From assembly GCF_000367365.1 (NCBI RefSeq), contig NZ_BARF01000063.1, positions 23,831 through 87,830 on the forward strand: a DNA stretch of 64,000 nucleotides, given 5' to 3'. The position numbers were made by a program, and so were the translations under genes. The stretch's first letter is position 1, and each line of letters begins with the position of its first letter. The notes beneath the pieces are model-generated. The model searched no databases and was not told the origin of the DNA. It saw only the letters and a program-made list of their open reading frames with translations. This document shows, one piece after another, positions 17,292-26,072 of this stretch. This DNA is from Streptomyces prunicolor NBRC 13075. Its GTDB lineage: Bacteria; Actinomycetota; Actinomycetes; Streptomycetales; Streptomycetaceae.

Positions 17292-17783
17292 TCAGTCGAG
17301 GTTCTTGCGGAACCAGTGTTCTGCGTACAGGTCGTCGTTGTGGCGGTCGGTCTCCTCGTAGCCGAGCCTTGTGTACAGGGTTCGCGCCTCCACCAGGTCG
17401 TTCCTGGTGTCGAGGATCATCACCTTGGCGCCCAGCTCGCGGGCGGCGTCCTCGGCGGCCGTCACCAGCCTCGGAGCGCCGCCCCGGCCGCGCATCCCCT
17501 CGTGGACGAAGACCCTCTTCAGCTCGGCCGTCGTCGCGTCGAGGAGTCGTACGCCCGCGCTGCCCACCGGCTCGTCCCCGTACCGGGCTACCAGCAACAA
17601 GCCGTTGGGCGGGGCGAGTTCGGCACCGGTGACGGCGGCGATCTCGCGTTCCAGTTCCGCGGGGTCCGTGCGGTGGTTCTCGTGCAGCAGGTACCAGCGG
17701 TCGCTGACCTCGGTGTAGTACGCCCGCCAGAGCGCGGCGGCGACGGGGGAGTCGTAGGGTTCCGGGGCGATCGTCCAGGTCAT
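17292..17783 (-). CDS. GNAT family N-acetyltransferase
   Basis: This 163-residue single-domain GNAT protein has the acceptor-side helices (residues 15-55), a beta strand NGLLLVARYGDEPVGSAGV, and motif A with ELKRVFVHEGMRGRGGAPRLV (residues about 88-108), which contains the R-G-x-G-x-A/P acetyl-CoA loop. It ends with a C-terminal EARTLYTRLGYEE, the usual motif B. The protein transfers an acetyl group to an unknown amine. It is followed after 10 bases by the RibD-like gene on the same strand, so the two are probably one transcript with the RibD-like gene first. Confidence 0.85.
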   Translation of the reverse strand: MTWTIAPEPYDSPVAAALWRAYYTEVSDRWYLLHENHRTDPAELEREIAAVTGAELAPPNGLLLVARYGDEPVGSAGVRLLDATTAELKRVFVHEGMRGRGGAPRLVTAAEDAARELGAKVMILDTRNDLVEARTLYTRLGYEETDRHNDDLYAEHWFRKNLD

Positions 17784-17793
17784 GCGGGCATTG

Positions 17794-18423
17794 TCAGGAG
17801 GTGACGGGGGTGCGGCGCAAGCGAATATGGGTCACCTCGGGGGAGGAGTCCAGGACCTGGGTCTGCTTCCATTCGATGTGCGTGTCGCCCACGTTGTCGA
17901 ACAGGCGGCGCCCGCCGCACGCGAGGACCGGTACGACGTGCAGGAGGAGTTCGTCCAACCACCCGGCGCGGATGAACTGTTGGACCAGGTCGGCGCCGCC
18001 CGCGAGGGAGACGTCCTTGTCGCCTGCCGCCTCGCGGGCCAACTCCAGTGCACGGTCGGGGCCTTCGGTGACGAAGTGGTACGTCGTGCCGCCCTTCTTC
18101 ACCACCGACTCCCGCGGCTGGTGGGTGACGACGAACACGGGGGCGTGGAACGGCGGTTCGTCGCCCCACGGGGTCTCCCCGCTGATGAACATCCCGTGGC
18201 CCATGACGACTGACCCCGGCCGCTCGGTCCACTCGGCGAGCAGCTCGTCGTCCGGACCGCCCGCCCCGCCCTTCATGCCCTGCATCCGACGGAAGCTCCG
18301 CAGCCCGAACACCCAGGAGTGCAGCCGCTCCCCGCCGATTCCCAGCGGATGCTCCCGCCCCGACTCCGGGCCCGCGATGTACCCGTCCAGCGACATGGCC
18401 AGCCGTGCGATGACCTCGCCCAT
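17794..18423 (-). CDS. Dihydrofolate-reductase-like / RibD C-terminal family reductase
   Basis: This 209-residue protein has the DHFR-like Rossmann fold of the RibD_C family: VIARLAMSLDGYIAG at residues 4-18, GSVVMGHGMFISGE with the NADPH-contacting glycines, PVFVVTHQPRE, VSLAGGADLVQQFIRAGWLDEL, and a C-terminal beta strand. Many such Streptomyces proteins reduce an unidentified pterin- or flavin-like substrate. It is not the housekeeping DHFR, which is shorter. It forms an operon with the GNAT gene downstream. Confidence 0.87.
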   Translation of the reverse strand: MGEVIARLAMSLDGYIAGPESGREHPLGIGGERLHSWVFGLRSFRRMQGMKGGAGGPDDELLAEWTERPGSVVMGHGMFISGETPWGDEPPFHAPVFVVTHQPRESVVKKGGTTYHFVTEGPDRALELAREAAGDKDVSLAGGADLVQQFIRAGWLDELLLHVVPVLACGGRRLFDNVGDTHIEWKQTQVLDSSPEVTHIRLRRTPVTS

Positions 18424-18600
18424 GACAACCTCCTCGATCGGTCTTTACCCCTGCGTCGAACGGGGCGGGGCGCAATCGACACACCGGCAACACGAATTCC
18501 GCCGAGGTGTGGCCGTCGTTTGAAGAGGGCCTTTACGGCAACCCGGTAGAGGAACCGACCGACTACGAGAGCCGGTTGGCCAAGAACCCGGAAGGCACTC

Positions 18601-19248
18601 ATGTCCACAGGCGTGATCATCGTTTTGATCGTGATCGTGATCGTGGTCGGCGTGGTCGCTGCCGCGGCCGCCCTGGCGCTGCGTGCCCGAGGCGCGACCG
18701 GCGGCTCGGGCCTGAAGCGCCGCTTCGGGCCGGAGTACGACCGGACCGTGGCCCGGCACGACGGCGACGCGAAGGCCGCCGAGCGCGAGCTCGGCGAGCG
18801 CGTCCAGGAGCACGGTTCGCTGCACGAGCAGCCGCTGGAGCCCGCGGCCCGTGAGCAGTTCCAGGCCCGTTGGGCCGCCGCCCAGGAGCTCTTCGTCGAC
18901 TCGCCCCGCCAGGCCGTGGCCGACGTCGACCAGCTGCTCGGCGAGGTCGCCGGCGCCCGGGGCTTCCCCGACGTCGCCGAGTACGACAAGCAGTTCGACG
19001 CGCTGTCCGTGCACCACGCGGCCCACGTCCACGGCTACCGGCGTGTGCACCGCGTCGTCACCGCGCGCACGAACGGCACGCCGGAGAGCCAGGCCGGCAC
19101 CGAGGAGATGCGTGAGGCGATGCTCGAAGCCCGCGCCCTCTTCGACGACCTGGTGAGCGACGACAGCGGTGGCAGTCGCAATGGCAACGGGCGCGGTGGC
19201 CGCCACTCGATCGGCTCATTCAACAAGCAGGCACTGAAGGGGAGTTGA
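18601..19248 (+). CDS. Single-pass membrane protein of unknown function, 215 aa
   Basis: Residues 4-28 form a strongly hydrophobic helix (GVIIVLIVIVIVVGVVAAAA), followed by a cytoplasmic basic patch and a charged helical domain (KAAERELGERVQEHGSL). The stretch QELFVDSPRQAVADVDQLLG (residues about 99-118) shares a pattern with the neighbouring protein at 19254 (F-V-D-x-P-x-x-A-V-x-x-x-D-x-x-L-x-E-V). A Gly/Asn/Arg-rich tail ends the protein. I do not recognise a named function. The next gene starts five bases after its stop, so they are an operon. Confidence 0.75.
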   Translation: MSTGVIIVLIVIVIVVGVVAAAAALALRARGATGGSGLKRRFGPEYDRTVARHDGDAKAAERELGERVQEHGSLHEQPLEPAAREQFQARWAAAQELFVDSPRQAVADVDQLLGEVAGARGFPDVAEYDKQFDALSVHHAAHVHGYRRVHRVVTARTNGTPESQAGTEEMREAMLEARALFDDLVSDDSGGSRNGNGRGGRHSIGSFNKQALKGS

Positions 19249-19253
19249 GCTTA

Positions 19254-20066
19254 ATGTCCGACGCGATACGGCCGACCGGCGACAACACGGACGCGAGCAC
19301 GAACACGAACGCGGAGCGCGCCGACCGCAAGGAAACCGACAGGACAGCGGAGAGGGCAGCGGACAAGACCGCCGAGCAGCGGGATGCCGAGAAGGCGTCG
19401 CGCGAGTCCGGGTCCGGGTCCGGCAACAAGCCGTTCGGCAGCAGGACCGGCGACGGCAGGTCCACCGACGGCACGGCCACCGACGACAAGTCGGCACCGC
19501 GTGGGTCCGAGAAGCCCACACCGCTCGGGTCGTCCGACCGGACGCCTACGGCATCGACCCCGACGACGTCATCGACGTCATCGACGACCTCCTCGCGCGA
19601 AGCCGACCGGGCGATCCCGAGCCCGCGCGCCGGCGACACGACCGGCACCGAGCGCAGTGAGCGCACCGACCGCTCCGACCGCACCGAGCAGCAGTCGTCC
19701 CGCCCCGTGCACGCCCCCGAGCCCGCCCCCGGCATCGGCTCCGGTGCCGCCTCCGGCAACGGGCGGCGCGTCCCGCAGGAGGCCGAGAACGGCAGCCTGC
19801 TGCCGCACGACGAGAGCGACAAGTTCAGCCTGCGGTTGCAGCACGCGGTCACCGGGTTCGTCGACGAGCCCCGGTCCGCAGTCGAGGAGGCCGACCACGT
19901 ACTGGAAGAGGTCGCCGCCCGCTTCACGGAGGCCGTCACCAAGCGCCGCGCCACCCTGCACGGTTCCTGGGAGTCCAAGGGCTCGGACGGCTCGGAGAAC
20001 ACCGAGCAACTCCGCCTGGCCCTGCGGGACTACCGCGAACTGACGGAGCGGCTTCTCCACATCTGA
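19254..20066 (+). CDS. Low-complexity hypothetical protein with conserved C-terminal helix, 270 aa
   Basis: The first 180 residues are Asp, Ser, Thr, Arg and Lys rich without structure (TDRSDRTEQQS type repeats) and look disordered. The last 85 residues are helical and contain VTGFVDEPRSAVEEADHVLE, which matches the F-V-D-x-P motif of the upstream membrane protein. The ATG at 19254 follows GGGGAGTTGAGC. The pair looks like a duplicated helical domain on two carriers, one membrane-anchored and one with a long flexible arm. Function is unknown. Confidence 0.7.
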   Translation: MSDAIRPTGDNTDASTNTNAERADRKETDRTAERAADKTAEQRDAEKASRESGSGSGNKPFGSRTGDGRSTDGTATDDKSAPRGSEKPTPLGSSDRTPTASTPTTSSTSSTTSSREADRAIPSPRAGDTTGTERSERTDRSDRTEQQSSRPVHAPEPAPGIGSGAASGNGRRVPQEAENGSLLPHDESDKFSLRLQHAVTGFVDEPRSAVEEADHVLEEVAARFTEAVTKRRATLHGSWESKGSDGSENTEQLRLALRDYRELTERLLHI

Positions 20067-20084
20067 TCGCTCCACATGTGATCG

Positions 20085-20522
20085 CTACACATCTGACCCG
20101 TCGGATCCAGCTGTTCCGTCAACCGCCCGGCGCTCCCGCCACTCCCGCGCGACCTCTTCGACGTCGTACGGCTTCATCCCCAGCGGGGGGCCGGGCGGTG
20201 GCTTGAACATCATCTCGCGGATCTTCACGTTGACTTCGGTGACGATCTTCCGCGCGATCCGCTCCGAAGGGGCCGAGTACGCCGCAGCAAGGGCGTCCTC
20301 GGCCTCTTTGCGCAGGGCCAGGGTCGGTGGCAGCACGGAGATGCCCTCCCGGGCCATCTTCTGCTTGATCCACCACAGTTCGTCGTACGTCGTGTCGGCG
20401 CCGGACGGCAACGGCTTCCCCGCGCCCGGGAGTTGGGCGAACTCGCCGGCCTGCTCGGCGTCCCGGATCTGCTTGTCGACCCAGGACTCGAAGGACACAC
20501 CCGGTGGCTTTCGCTCGGTCAT
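20085..20522 (-). CDS. DUF1992 family protein (DnaJ-associated domain)
   Basis: The product from ATG 20522 is 145 residues. It contains the DUF1992 core: SWVDKQIRDAEQAGEFAQLPGAGKPLP (residues about 13-39), then DELWWIKQKMAREGISVLPPTLALRKE. This domain occurs alone in bacteria and in eukaryotic DNAJC28, and its function is not known. An upstream in-frame extension to 20588 lacks a ribosome binding site. It is convergent with the 19254 gene and divergent from the FHA gene. Confidence 0.87.
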   Translation of the reverse strand: MTERKPPGVSFESWVDKQIRDAEQAGEFAQLPGAGKPLPSGADTTYDELWWIKQKMAREGISVLPPTLALRKEAEDALAAAYSAPSERIARKIVTEVNVKIREMMFKPPPGPPLGMKPYDVEEVAREWRERRAVDGTAGSDGSDV

Positions 20523-20605
20523 GACTTCAATTGTGCCGGACGCGGTGGCGCCGGGCGATTTATCATGCGCCCGCTGCTGTAAGGACACTTCACAGGGGAG
20601 CGCAC

Positions 20606-20998
20606 GTGCTCGAACTCACCATGGCCTCGGTCTCCGGGACGGACGAGGGCGCCACCGCCGGCATGTTGATGGCCGACGCGCCCAGTGACCCGGGCGCGGT
20701 GCTGCGGGTGGGCCGCGACGAGACGGTGTGCCGTCTGGTGACACCGGACGACTGGCTGTTCATCTCGCGGGTCCATCTGGAGTTCCTGTGCGGACCCGAG
20801 GGCGTCTGGCAGGTGAGCTGGCTGCGCGGCTCCCAGCCCGACCCGTCCTCCGAAGTACGCCTGATCGTCGGCGAGTACGCCCAGACCGTCGGCTACGGAG
20901 GCAGCGTGCCGTTGCCCCGGGGTGGCAGCGGCGAGATCGTCATCAAGGACCGCACCGGGCCGCGCAGCGTCAACGTCGGCTTCTATCACGAGAGTTGA
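20606..20998 (+). CDS. Small FHA-like domain protein, 130 aa
   Basis: GTG 20606 follows AGGGGAG. The sequence contains a loop typical of FHA phosphothreonine-binding domains: VLRVGRDETVCRLVTPDDWLFISRVHLEF, with G-R near residue 35 and S-R-x-H near residue 56. It ends in beta strands including SVPLPRGGSGEIVIKDRTGPRSVNV. It lacks any other domain, so it probably acts as a phospho-Thr reader for a Ser/Thr kinase partner encoded elsewhere. Confidence 0.75.
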   Translation: MLELTMASVSGTDEGATAGMLMADAPSDPGAVLRVGRDETVCRLVTPDDWLFISRVHLEFLCGPEGVWQVSWLRGSQPDPSSEVRLIVGEYAQTVGYGGSVPLPRGGSGEIVIKDRTGPRSVNVGFYHES

Positions 20999-21023
20999 GG
21001 AGCCCCCAGCGGGAAACCCCGGG

Positions 21024-21731
21024 TCAGGAGCTCTGGTCGAGCACCCGCGCCAGCGCGAAACCGTCGTAGCCCTTCTTGCCCACCGTCTGGATCGCCGTAC
21101 CCGAAAGGCGCGCGTGCGAGCCGATCAACTCGATCGCCGTGCGCGTGCCCCGGACGTCCGGCGACGTGTTGTCCGGGTCGGCCACCCGGCCGCCGCGCAC
21201 CACGTTGTCGATGATGATCAGGCTGCCGGGGCGGGTGAGCTTGAGGGCCCACTCCACGTAGTGCGGGTTGTTGACCTTGTCGGCGTCGATGAAGACCAGG
21301 TCGAAGGGGGTCGGTTTCTCGGCGGTCTCGGCGGTCTCGGCGGCCTCGTCGGCGAGCTCGGCCAGTGACTCCAGGGCCGGGCCCACCCGTACCTCGACGA
21401 TCTTGTCGAGGCCCGCGCGGGCGATGTTGCGGGTGGCGACCTCGGCGTGCTTCGGGCTGTACTCCAGGGTGACCAGCCGGCCGTCGGCGGGCAGCGCGCG
21501 GGCCAGCCAGATCGTGCTGTAACCGCCGAGGGTGCCGATCTCCAGGATGCGGGTGGCGCCCTGGATCTGGGCCAGGAGGTGGAGCAGCTTGCCCGCGGCG
21601 GCGGACACCGCGATCTCCGGGAGCCCGGCGGCCTCGCTGTCGCGCAGGGTCGCCGCCAACACCTCGTCCTCCGGGGCGAGTTGGCTGATGAAATAGTCGT
21701 CGACGTCGTCCCACAGTTGCGACTCGCTCAT
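21024..21731 (-). CDS. Class I SAM-dependent O-methyltransferase (CCoAMT-like)
   Basis: The ATG at 21731 gives 235 residues. Motif I is ATRILEIGTLGGYSTIWLAR (residues about 59-78), then the SAM-binding acidic YSPKHAEVA. FDLVFIDADKVNNPHYVEWAL holds the metal-binding Asp pair of the catechol/caffeoyl-CoA O-methyltransferase family, and SLIIIDNVVRGGRV carries the third metal ligand (Asn/Asp). The family methylates catechol-like hydroxyls using a divalent metal. A Glu/Thr/Ala insertion (ETAETAEKP) lies before the metal motif. Its upstream region holds a tandem 13-base repeat and a 14-base palindrome. Confidence 0.88.
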   Translation of the reverse strand: MSESQLWDDVDDYFISQLAPEDEVLAATLRDSEAAGLPEIAVSAAAGKLLHLLAQIQGATRILEIGTLGGYSTIWLARALPADGRLVTLEYSPKHAEVATRNIARAGLDKIVEVRVGPALESLAELADEAAETAETAEKPTPFDLVFIDADKVNNPHYVEWALKLTRPGSLIIIDNVVRGGRVADPDNTSPDVRGTRTAIELIGSHARLSGTAIQTVGKKGYDGFALARVLDQSS

Positions 21732-21744
21732 GTGCCGGTGCCTT

Positions 21745-21794
21745 TCGTGAATCCGGTTCGTGAATCCGGTGAGAAGTGTTACGAACCCGTTCGT
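21745..21794. promoter_or_regulatory. Tandem 13-base repeat and palindrome before the O-methyltransferase
   Basis: TCGTGAATCCGGT occurs twice in tandem (21745-21757 and 21758-21770). Then ACGAACCCGTTCGT (21781-21794) is a perfect palindrome with six-base arms. Both lie 14-63 bases before the O-methyltransferase start, in the promoter or leader zone, and could be regulator sites. Confidence 0.5.
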
Positions 21795-22008
21795 GTGCAA
21801 TCACTCACTGTACGGATACGCCGTTATTTGCTGTGCCCAGGCAACCCGAGGCCGACTATCGTCATCCGGACAAAAGGAGGGCGGACGTCAGGTGAAGGGG
21901 GGGTTGCCTGCGTCTCTCCCGCAGGGGGTGCGAACCTCATAGGGTTCCCAGAGGGAACAACCACGCGCGTCATCGCGTGGGACGAGCGGGGCGGGAGGCC
22001 TACGAGGC

Positions 22009-24057
22009 GTGGCGAACGTGGAGCACAGCGGGCGACCGGCGGGAGCCGCGGGAGCATTCGGGTCGAGTGCCGCCCAGACGGCCAGGGCACGGCTGCGCGT
22101 GGCGCGCCTGGGCCTGTGGCTGGTCGCCGCGGTCCTCGCCGTACGGCAGGTGGCCGTGGTCCTCAGCACTCCGCAGGGGGACCGGCTGACCGACCTGGAG
22201 ACCTGGGTGGGGCCGAACGGCGTGCTGCATGTGAAGGGCTCGCTGTACGACTCGACGCAGTTCACCGGCACCCCCTTCGGCGGGCTCGTCCTCAAACCGC
22301 TCACCCGCGCGGCCGAACAGGCCCTCGGTTGGGGCTGGACCTTCGGCACGCTGCTGCTGGTCGTCGCGCTCGGCCTGGTCGTCGCGCGTGCCCTGCCACA
22401 GCCCGTCACCCGCCGTAGCTCGCTGCTCGCCGCGCCCGTCGCGATCAGCCTGCTCATGCTGTCGCTGCCGGTGCGCAACACGCTCTGGCTCGGCCAGACC
22501 AGCATCATCCCGGTCCTGCTCGTGCTGCTCGGCTGCTTCACCGTGCGCGGTGAGCGGGCCGGCGGGGTGCTGATCGGCCTCGCCGCCGCACTTCAGCCGA
22601 CCGTGCTGCTCTTCGCGCCGCTGCTGTGGTTCACCGGCCGGCGCCGGGCCGCCGTCACCTCCGCGCTCACGTTCGCCGCGAGCGTGGTGATCGCGTGGGC
22701 CGCGATGCCGCACGACTCGTACACCTACTGGGTGCACCACATCGCCGGCGCCGGCCTCGGCGGCGCGGCGGACGGCCTCGGCAACCAGTCGCTGCACGGC
22801 GCGCTGCTGCGGCTCGGTCTCACCGGGCCGCTGGAGATCGGCGTGTTCCTGGTGCTGGGCGCGGCCGTCGCGTACCTGGGCCTGCGCCGGACCGTGCGGT
22901 ACGCGCGTGACGGGCAGCTACTGCTCGCGGTCGCGGTCACCGGCTGCGCGGCGATCGCCGTGTCGCCGACGACCTGGCAGCACCAGCTGCTGTGGGTGCT
23001 GCTCGCGGTGGTCGGCCGGGTCGGCAAGCGGACCTCGGACCGGTACGTGTGGCCGGTCGCGGTGGTCCTCGTCGTCACGCTGCCCGCGAAGATGATGCTG
23101 CCGAACATGGCGGCCGTCTATCCGCTCCGTGACAACGTCGTTCTGCTCATGGCGCTGGCCGCCGCGACCGTCGTGCCGTTCCTGTCCCGCACGTCGGAGT
23201 ACTACCGGCGGCCGATCCCCACGGAGTACGCCGAGCCGGTCCCCACGCGCTGGAAGCACGTCCCGCTGCTCCCGTTCCTGCGCCGCGTCCTGACCCGCCC
23301 GAACCTCCTCCTCGAACTCCTCCTGATCCGCGTCACCTACGCCGCCTACCAGCAGGTCCGCCTCGCGGCGACCGGCGGCACCAACGCGGGCGGCCGGGCC
23401 ACGGCGGAACACCACGGCCGCGAGATCCTCTCGATCGAGCGCTTCCTGCACATCGACATCGAGCACGCGGTCAACCACTGGGTCGTGAAGGTCGACTTCC
23501 TGAAGGACTTCTTCAACTTCTACTACGAGTCCTTCCACTTCGTGGTCCCGCTGACCGTCATGGCGGTCCTCTACTGGCGCCGCCCGGTCGACTACCGCTG
23601 GGCCCGCTCCGCCCTGGGCTTCGCCACCCTGCTCGCCCTGGTCGGCTTCTGGCTCTACCCGCTGGCCCCGCCCCGCCTGCTCCCCGGCCTCGGCATCATC
23701 GACACGGTCCACGGCGTCCAGGACTTCTCCAAGCCGGACTACGGCACCCTCACCGCCCTCACCAACCAGTACGCGGCGATGCCCTCGCTGCACTTCGGCT
23801 GGTCCCTGTGGTGCGGTGTCGTCATCTTCGCCCTCGCCCCCAAGTGGTGGATGAAGGCCCTGGGCCTGCTGCACCCCTTCTTCACCGTCTCCGCGATCGT
23901 CGCGACCGGCAACCACTGGGTCCTGGACGCGGCCGGCGGCGCGGCGGTCGTCGCCGCGGGCTTCGGCCTGGCGTATGTCTTCCAGGGGCCGCGGGCCCGG
24001 TCGCGGCCCCAACCGGTGCGGACCAGCGAGGAGTTGGAACCGGCGGCCGCCAGATAG
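22009..24057 (+). CDS. Bifunctional GT87-type glycosyltransferase / PAP2 phosphatase membrane protein
   Basis: This 682-residue polytopic protein has two parts. Residues about 25-400 resemble DUF2029/GT87 polyprenyl-phosphate mannosyltransferases, with about ten membrane helices and motifs such as GNQSLHGALLRLGL and TTWQHQLLWVLLAV. Residues about 440-660 form a PAP2-like domain with FYYESFHFVVPLTV, MPSLHFGWSLW (catalytic His near 594) and ATGNHWVLDAAGG (His and Asp near 632-636), as in the PF14378 inositolphosphotransferase type. A fused enzyme could build a lipid-linked sugar and remove or transfer phosphate at the same membrane site. The GTG start follows GGGAGGCC. It is divergent from the O-methyltransferase. 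Confidence 0.85.
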   Translation: MANVEHSGRPAGAAGAFGSSAAQTARARLRVARLGLWLVAAVLAVRQVAVVLSTPQGDRLTDLETWVGPNGVLHVKGSLYDSTQFTGTPFGGLVLKPLTRAAEQALGWGWTFGTLLLVVALGLVVARALPQPVTRRSSLLAAPVAISLLMLSLPVRNTLWLGQTSIIPVLLVLLGCFTVRGERAGGVLIGLAAALQPTVLLFAPLLWFTGRRRAAVTSALTFAASVVIAWAAMPHDSYTYWVHHIAGAGLGGAADGLGNQSLHGALLRLGLTGPLEIGVFLVLGAAVAYLGLRRTVRYARDGQLLLAVAVTGCAAIAVSPTTWQHQLLWVLLAVVGRVGKRTSDRYVWPVAVVLVVTLPAKMMLPNMAAVYPLRDNVVLLMALAAATVVPFLSRTSEYYRRPIPTEYAEPVPTRWKHVPLLPFLRRVLTRPNLLLELLLIRVTYAAYQQVRLAATGGTNAGGRATAEHHGREILSIERFLHIDIEHAVNHWVVKVDFLKDFFNFYYESFHFVVPLTVMAVLYWRRPVDYRWARSALGFATLLALVGFWLYPLAPPRLLPGLGIIDTVHGVQDFSKPDYGTLTALTNQYAAMPSLHFGWSLWCGVVIFALAPKWWMKALGLLHPFFTVSAIVATGNHWVLDAAGGAAVVAAGFGLAYVFQGPRARSRPQPVRTSEELEPAAAR

Positions 24058-24129
24058 CGGCCCGCCTGCCGGTAGCGGAAGGTCTCACCCTCGGCCCCGC
24101 CACCTTCGCCACCTTCGTCAACTGGTCCG

Positions 24130-25017
24130 CTACGACGGCTGGTTGAAGTAGTAGTCGTGGTCGAGGTCGGCGAGCAGGCCGATCCGGGTCGGGGTCCAGC
24201 CGAACCGCTCCCGGGTGAGGACGCTCGTGCCCACCAGGTCGGACGAGTAGAAGTGGCCCAGCCAGCCGAAGTGGGTCCCGGCCTCCTCGACCGGCACGCT
24301 CTTCACCGGTAGGTCCAGCCGCCTGCCGATGACCTCGGCGATCTCCCGTACGGGGACGCCCTCGTCGTCGACCGCGTGCAGGACCGTGCCCGCCGGGGCG
24401 CTCTCCAGGGCCAGCCGGAACAGCAGCGCGGCGTCGTCGCGGTGGACGGCGGCCCAGCCGTTCGTGCCCTCGCCGGGGTAGGCGGAGACGCCCTTGGCAC
24501 GGGCGATGTCGATGACACCGGGGACGAAGGCGTGATCGCCCTCGCCGTGCACCTGCGGCAGCCGGATGACCGAGGAACGGACGCCCCGCGCCGCCGCCGT
24601 CAGGGCCGTGACCTCGGCCGGGAGGCGGACCAGGTCGGGGCGGGCGGCGGGGTCGGGTACGTCGTCCTCGGTCCGGCCGTGGCTCATCACGGAGCTGATG
24701 ACGAGAGGGCGGTCCGAGCCGGCGAGGGTCTCGGTGAGGGTCCGCACCGCGCTCAGGTCGATCGCCACGCAGGCGGCGTAGTTCGAGAAGTCGTGGATGA
24801 AACCGGTGTGGATCACACCGTCGGACGCCGACGCGCCCGCGCGGAGGGCGTCGAGGTCCTCCAGCGAACCCCGGTGCACCTCCGCCCCGGTCGCCGCGAG
24901 CCGTTCGGCCGAGGCGTCGGAACGCGCCAGGCCCAGCACTTGGTGGCCGTTGTCGAGCAGTTCGCGGACAACCGCGCTGCCCACGAATCCGGTCGCTCCG
25001 GTGACGAAAACACGCAT
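24130..25017 (-). CDS. Atypical SDR / NAD-dependent epimerase family protein
   Basis: This 295-residue protein opens with MRVFVTGATGFVGSAVVREL, the T-G-x-x-G-x-x-G NAD(P) motif. It continues with VIHTGFIHDFSNY and RPLVISSVMSHG, but lacks the Y-x-x-x-K dyad, as atypical SDRs do. SSVIRLPQVHGEGDHAFVP and GWAAVHRDDAALLFRLAL match the epimerase C-terminal region. These proteins often act as reductases of small carbonyls or as redox sensors. It is divergent from the LysR gene at 25173, which probably regulates it. Confidence 0.88.
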   Translation of the reverse strand: MRVFVTGATGFVGSAVVRELLDNGHQVLGLARSDASAERLAATGAEVHRGSLEDLDALRAGASASDGVIHTGFIHDFSNYAACVAIDLSAVRTLTETLAGSDRPLVISSVMSHGRTEDDVPDPAARPDLVRLPAEVTALTAAARGVRSSVIRLPQVHGEGDHAFVPGVIDIARAKGVSAYPGEGTNGWAAVHRDDAALLFRLALESAPAGTVLHAVDDEGVPVREIAEVIGRRLDLPVKSVPVEEAGTHFGWLGHFYSSDLVGTSVLTRERFGWTPTRIGLLADLDHDYYFNQPS

Positions 25018-25172
25018 GACGAAATCACCCAGATCAAAGTCGGGTCGGAAGAATCGGTGTGCTTCCAGCCTGCGCCCGCCGCACCAGGCCCGTCCAAGAC
25101 CGACTCCGGAAGACGTGATTCATTTCCGGTATCAGTGCAGCTCGCGCGGTTGTAGCGTCGTACAGTCGAGGG

Positions 25173-26072
25173 ATGAGTGACCTGGACCTGCGCCTCGTCC
25201 GCTACTTCACCGTCGTCGCCGAGGAACTGCACTTCGGCCGGGCGGCGGCCGTCCTGCATCTCGCGCAGCCGTCCCTCAGTCGTCATGTCCGGCGCTTGGA
25301 GGGCGAGTTGGGCGTCCGGCTCTTCGACCGGACCGCGCAGGGCACCCAACTCACCGAGGCCGGGGAGGCGTTCCTGCCCCGGGCCCGGGCGTTGTTGCGG
25401 TCGGCGGAGGAAGCGGCGGCCTTGGTACGGGCGGTCGGGCAGCCCAGCCGGGTCGTCGTCGGGTTCATGACCGGGCTCATCATCACCCCGGCGGTGCGTG
25501 CCCTGCGCGCCGGGCACCCGGAGGCCGATGTGCACAGCCGCTTCCTCGGCTGGGGCGAGCTGCCGTCCGCCCTGCTGGAGCACCGGGTGGACGTGGTGGT
25601 GGGCCGACTCCCGTTCGCCACCGAGGGGTTGAGCGTGAGCGTCCTCTACGAGGAGTCCCGCGTGCTGCTGATGCCGGTCGGCCACCGGCTGGCCGGCAAG
25701 GAGTACGTCACCCTCGACGACATCGCCGACGAGCCCGTACCCCGGTTCCCCGACGAGGAGTTCAACGCGGTCTGGCGCGTCGACCCCCGCCCGGGCGGCC
25801 GGCCCGCGCCGGCCGGTCCGTTCGTCAGGGAGTTCGAGGACAAGCTCGAAGTCATCGCGGCGGGCGAGGCGGTGGCACTCGTTCCGGCGGGCGCCGTCAA
25901 GAAGGGGCTGCGGCTCGATCTGACCACGGTCCCGATCGAGGGCGCGCCCCCCGTCCCGGTTGTGCTGGCCACCCGCGCAGGCGAGGAGAACCGCCGACTG
26001 CTCGCGGCCTTCCGCGCCTGCGCCGAGGATCATCTGACCCCCGCCAACTGGGCGGCTACAGACGCTGGATGA
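25173..26072 (+). CDS. LysR family transcriptional regulator
   Basis: Residues 5-65 are a LysR winged HTH: LRLVRYFTVVAEELHFGRAAAVLHLAQPSLSRHVRRLEGELG, ending in LFDRTAQGTQLTEAG. Residues 90-290 form the periplasmic-binding-like effector domain. At 299 residues it has normal LTTR length. LTTRs usually control an adjacent divergent gene, here the SDR at 25017, with 155 bases between that include GTAGCGTCGTAC near 25153, a possible T-N11-A-like element. Its 3' end overlaps the convergent thiolase by 17 bases. Confidence 0.9.
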   Translation: MSDLDLRLVRYFTVVAEELHFGRAAAVLHLAQPSLSRHVRRLEGELGVRLFDRTAQGTQLTEAGEAFLPRARALLRSAEEAAALVRAVGQPSRVVVGFMTGLIITPAVRALRAGHPEADVHSRFLGWGELPSALLEHRVDVVVGRLPFATEGLSVSVLYEESRVLLMPVGHRLAGKEYVTLDDIADEPVPRFPDEEFNAVWRVDPRPGGRPAPAGPFVREFEDKLEVIAAGEAVALVPAGAVKKGLRLDLTTVPIEGAPPVPVVLATRAGEENRRLLAAFRACAEDHLTPANWAATDAG

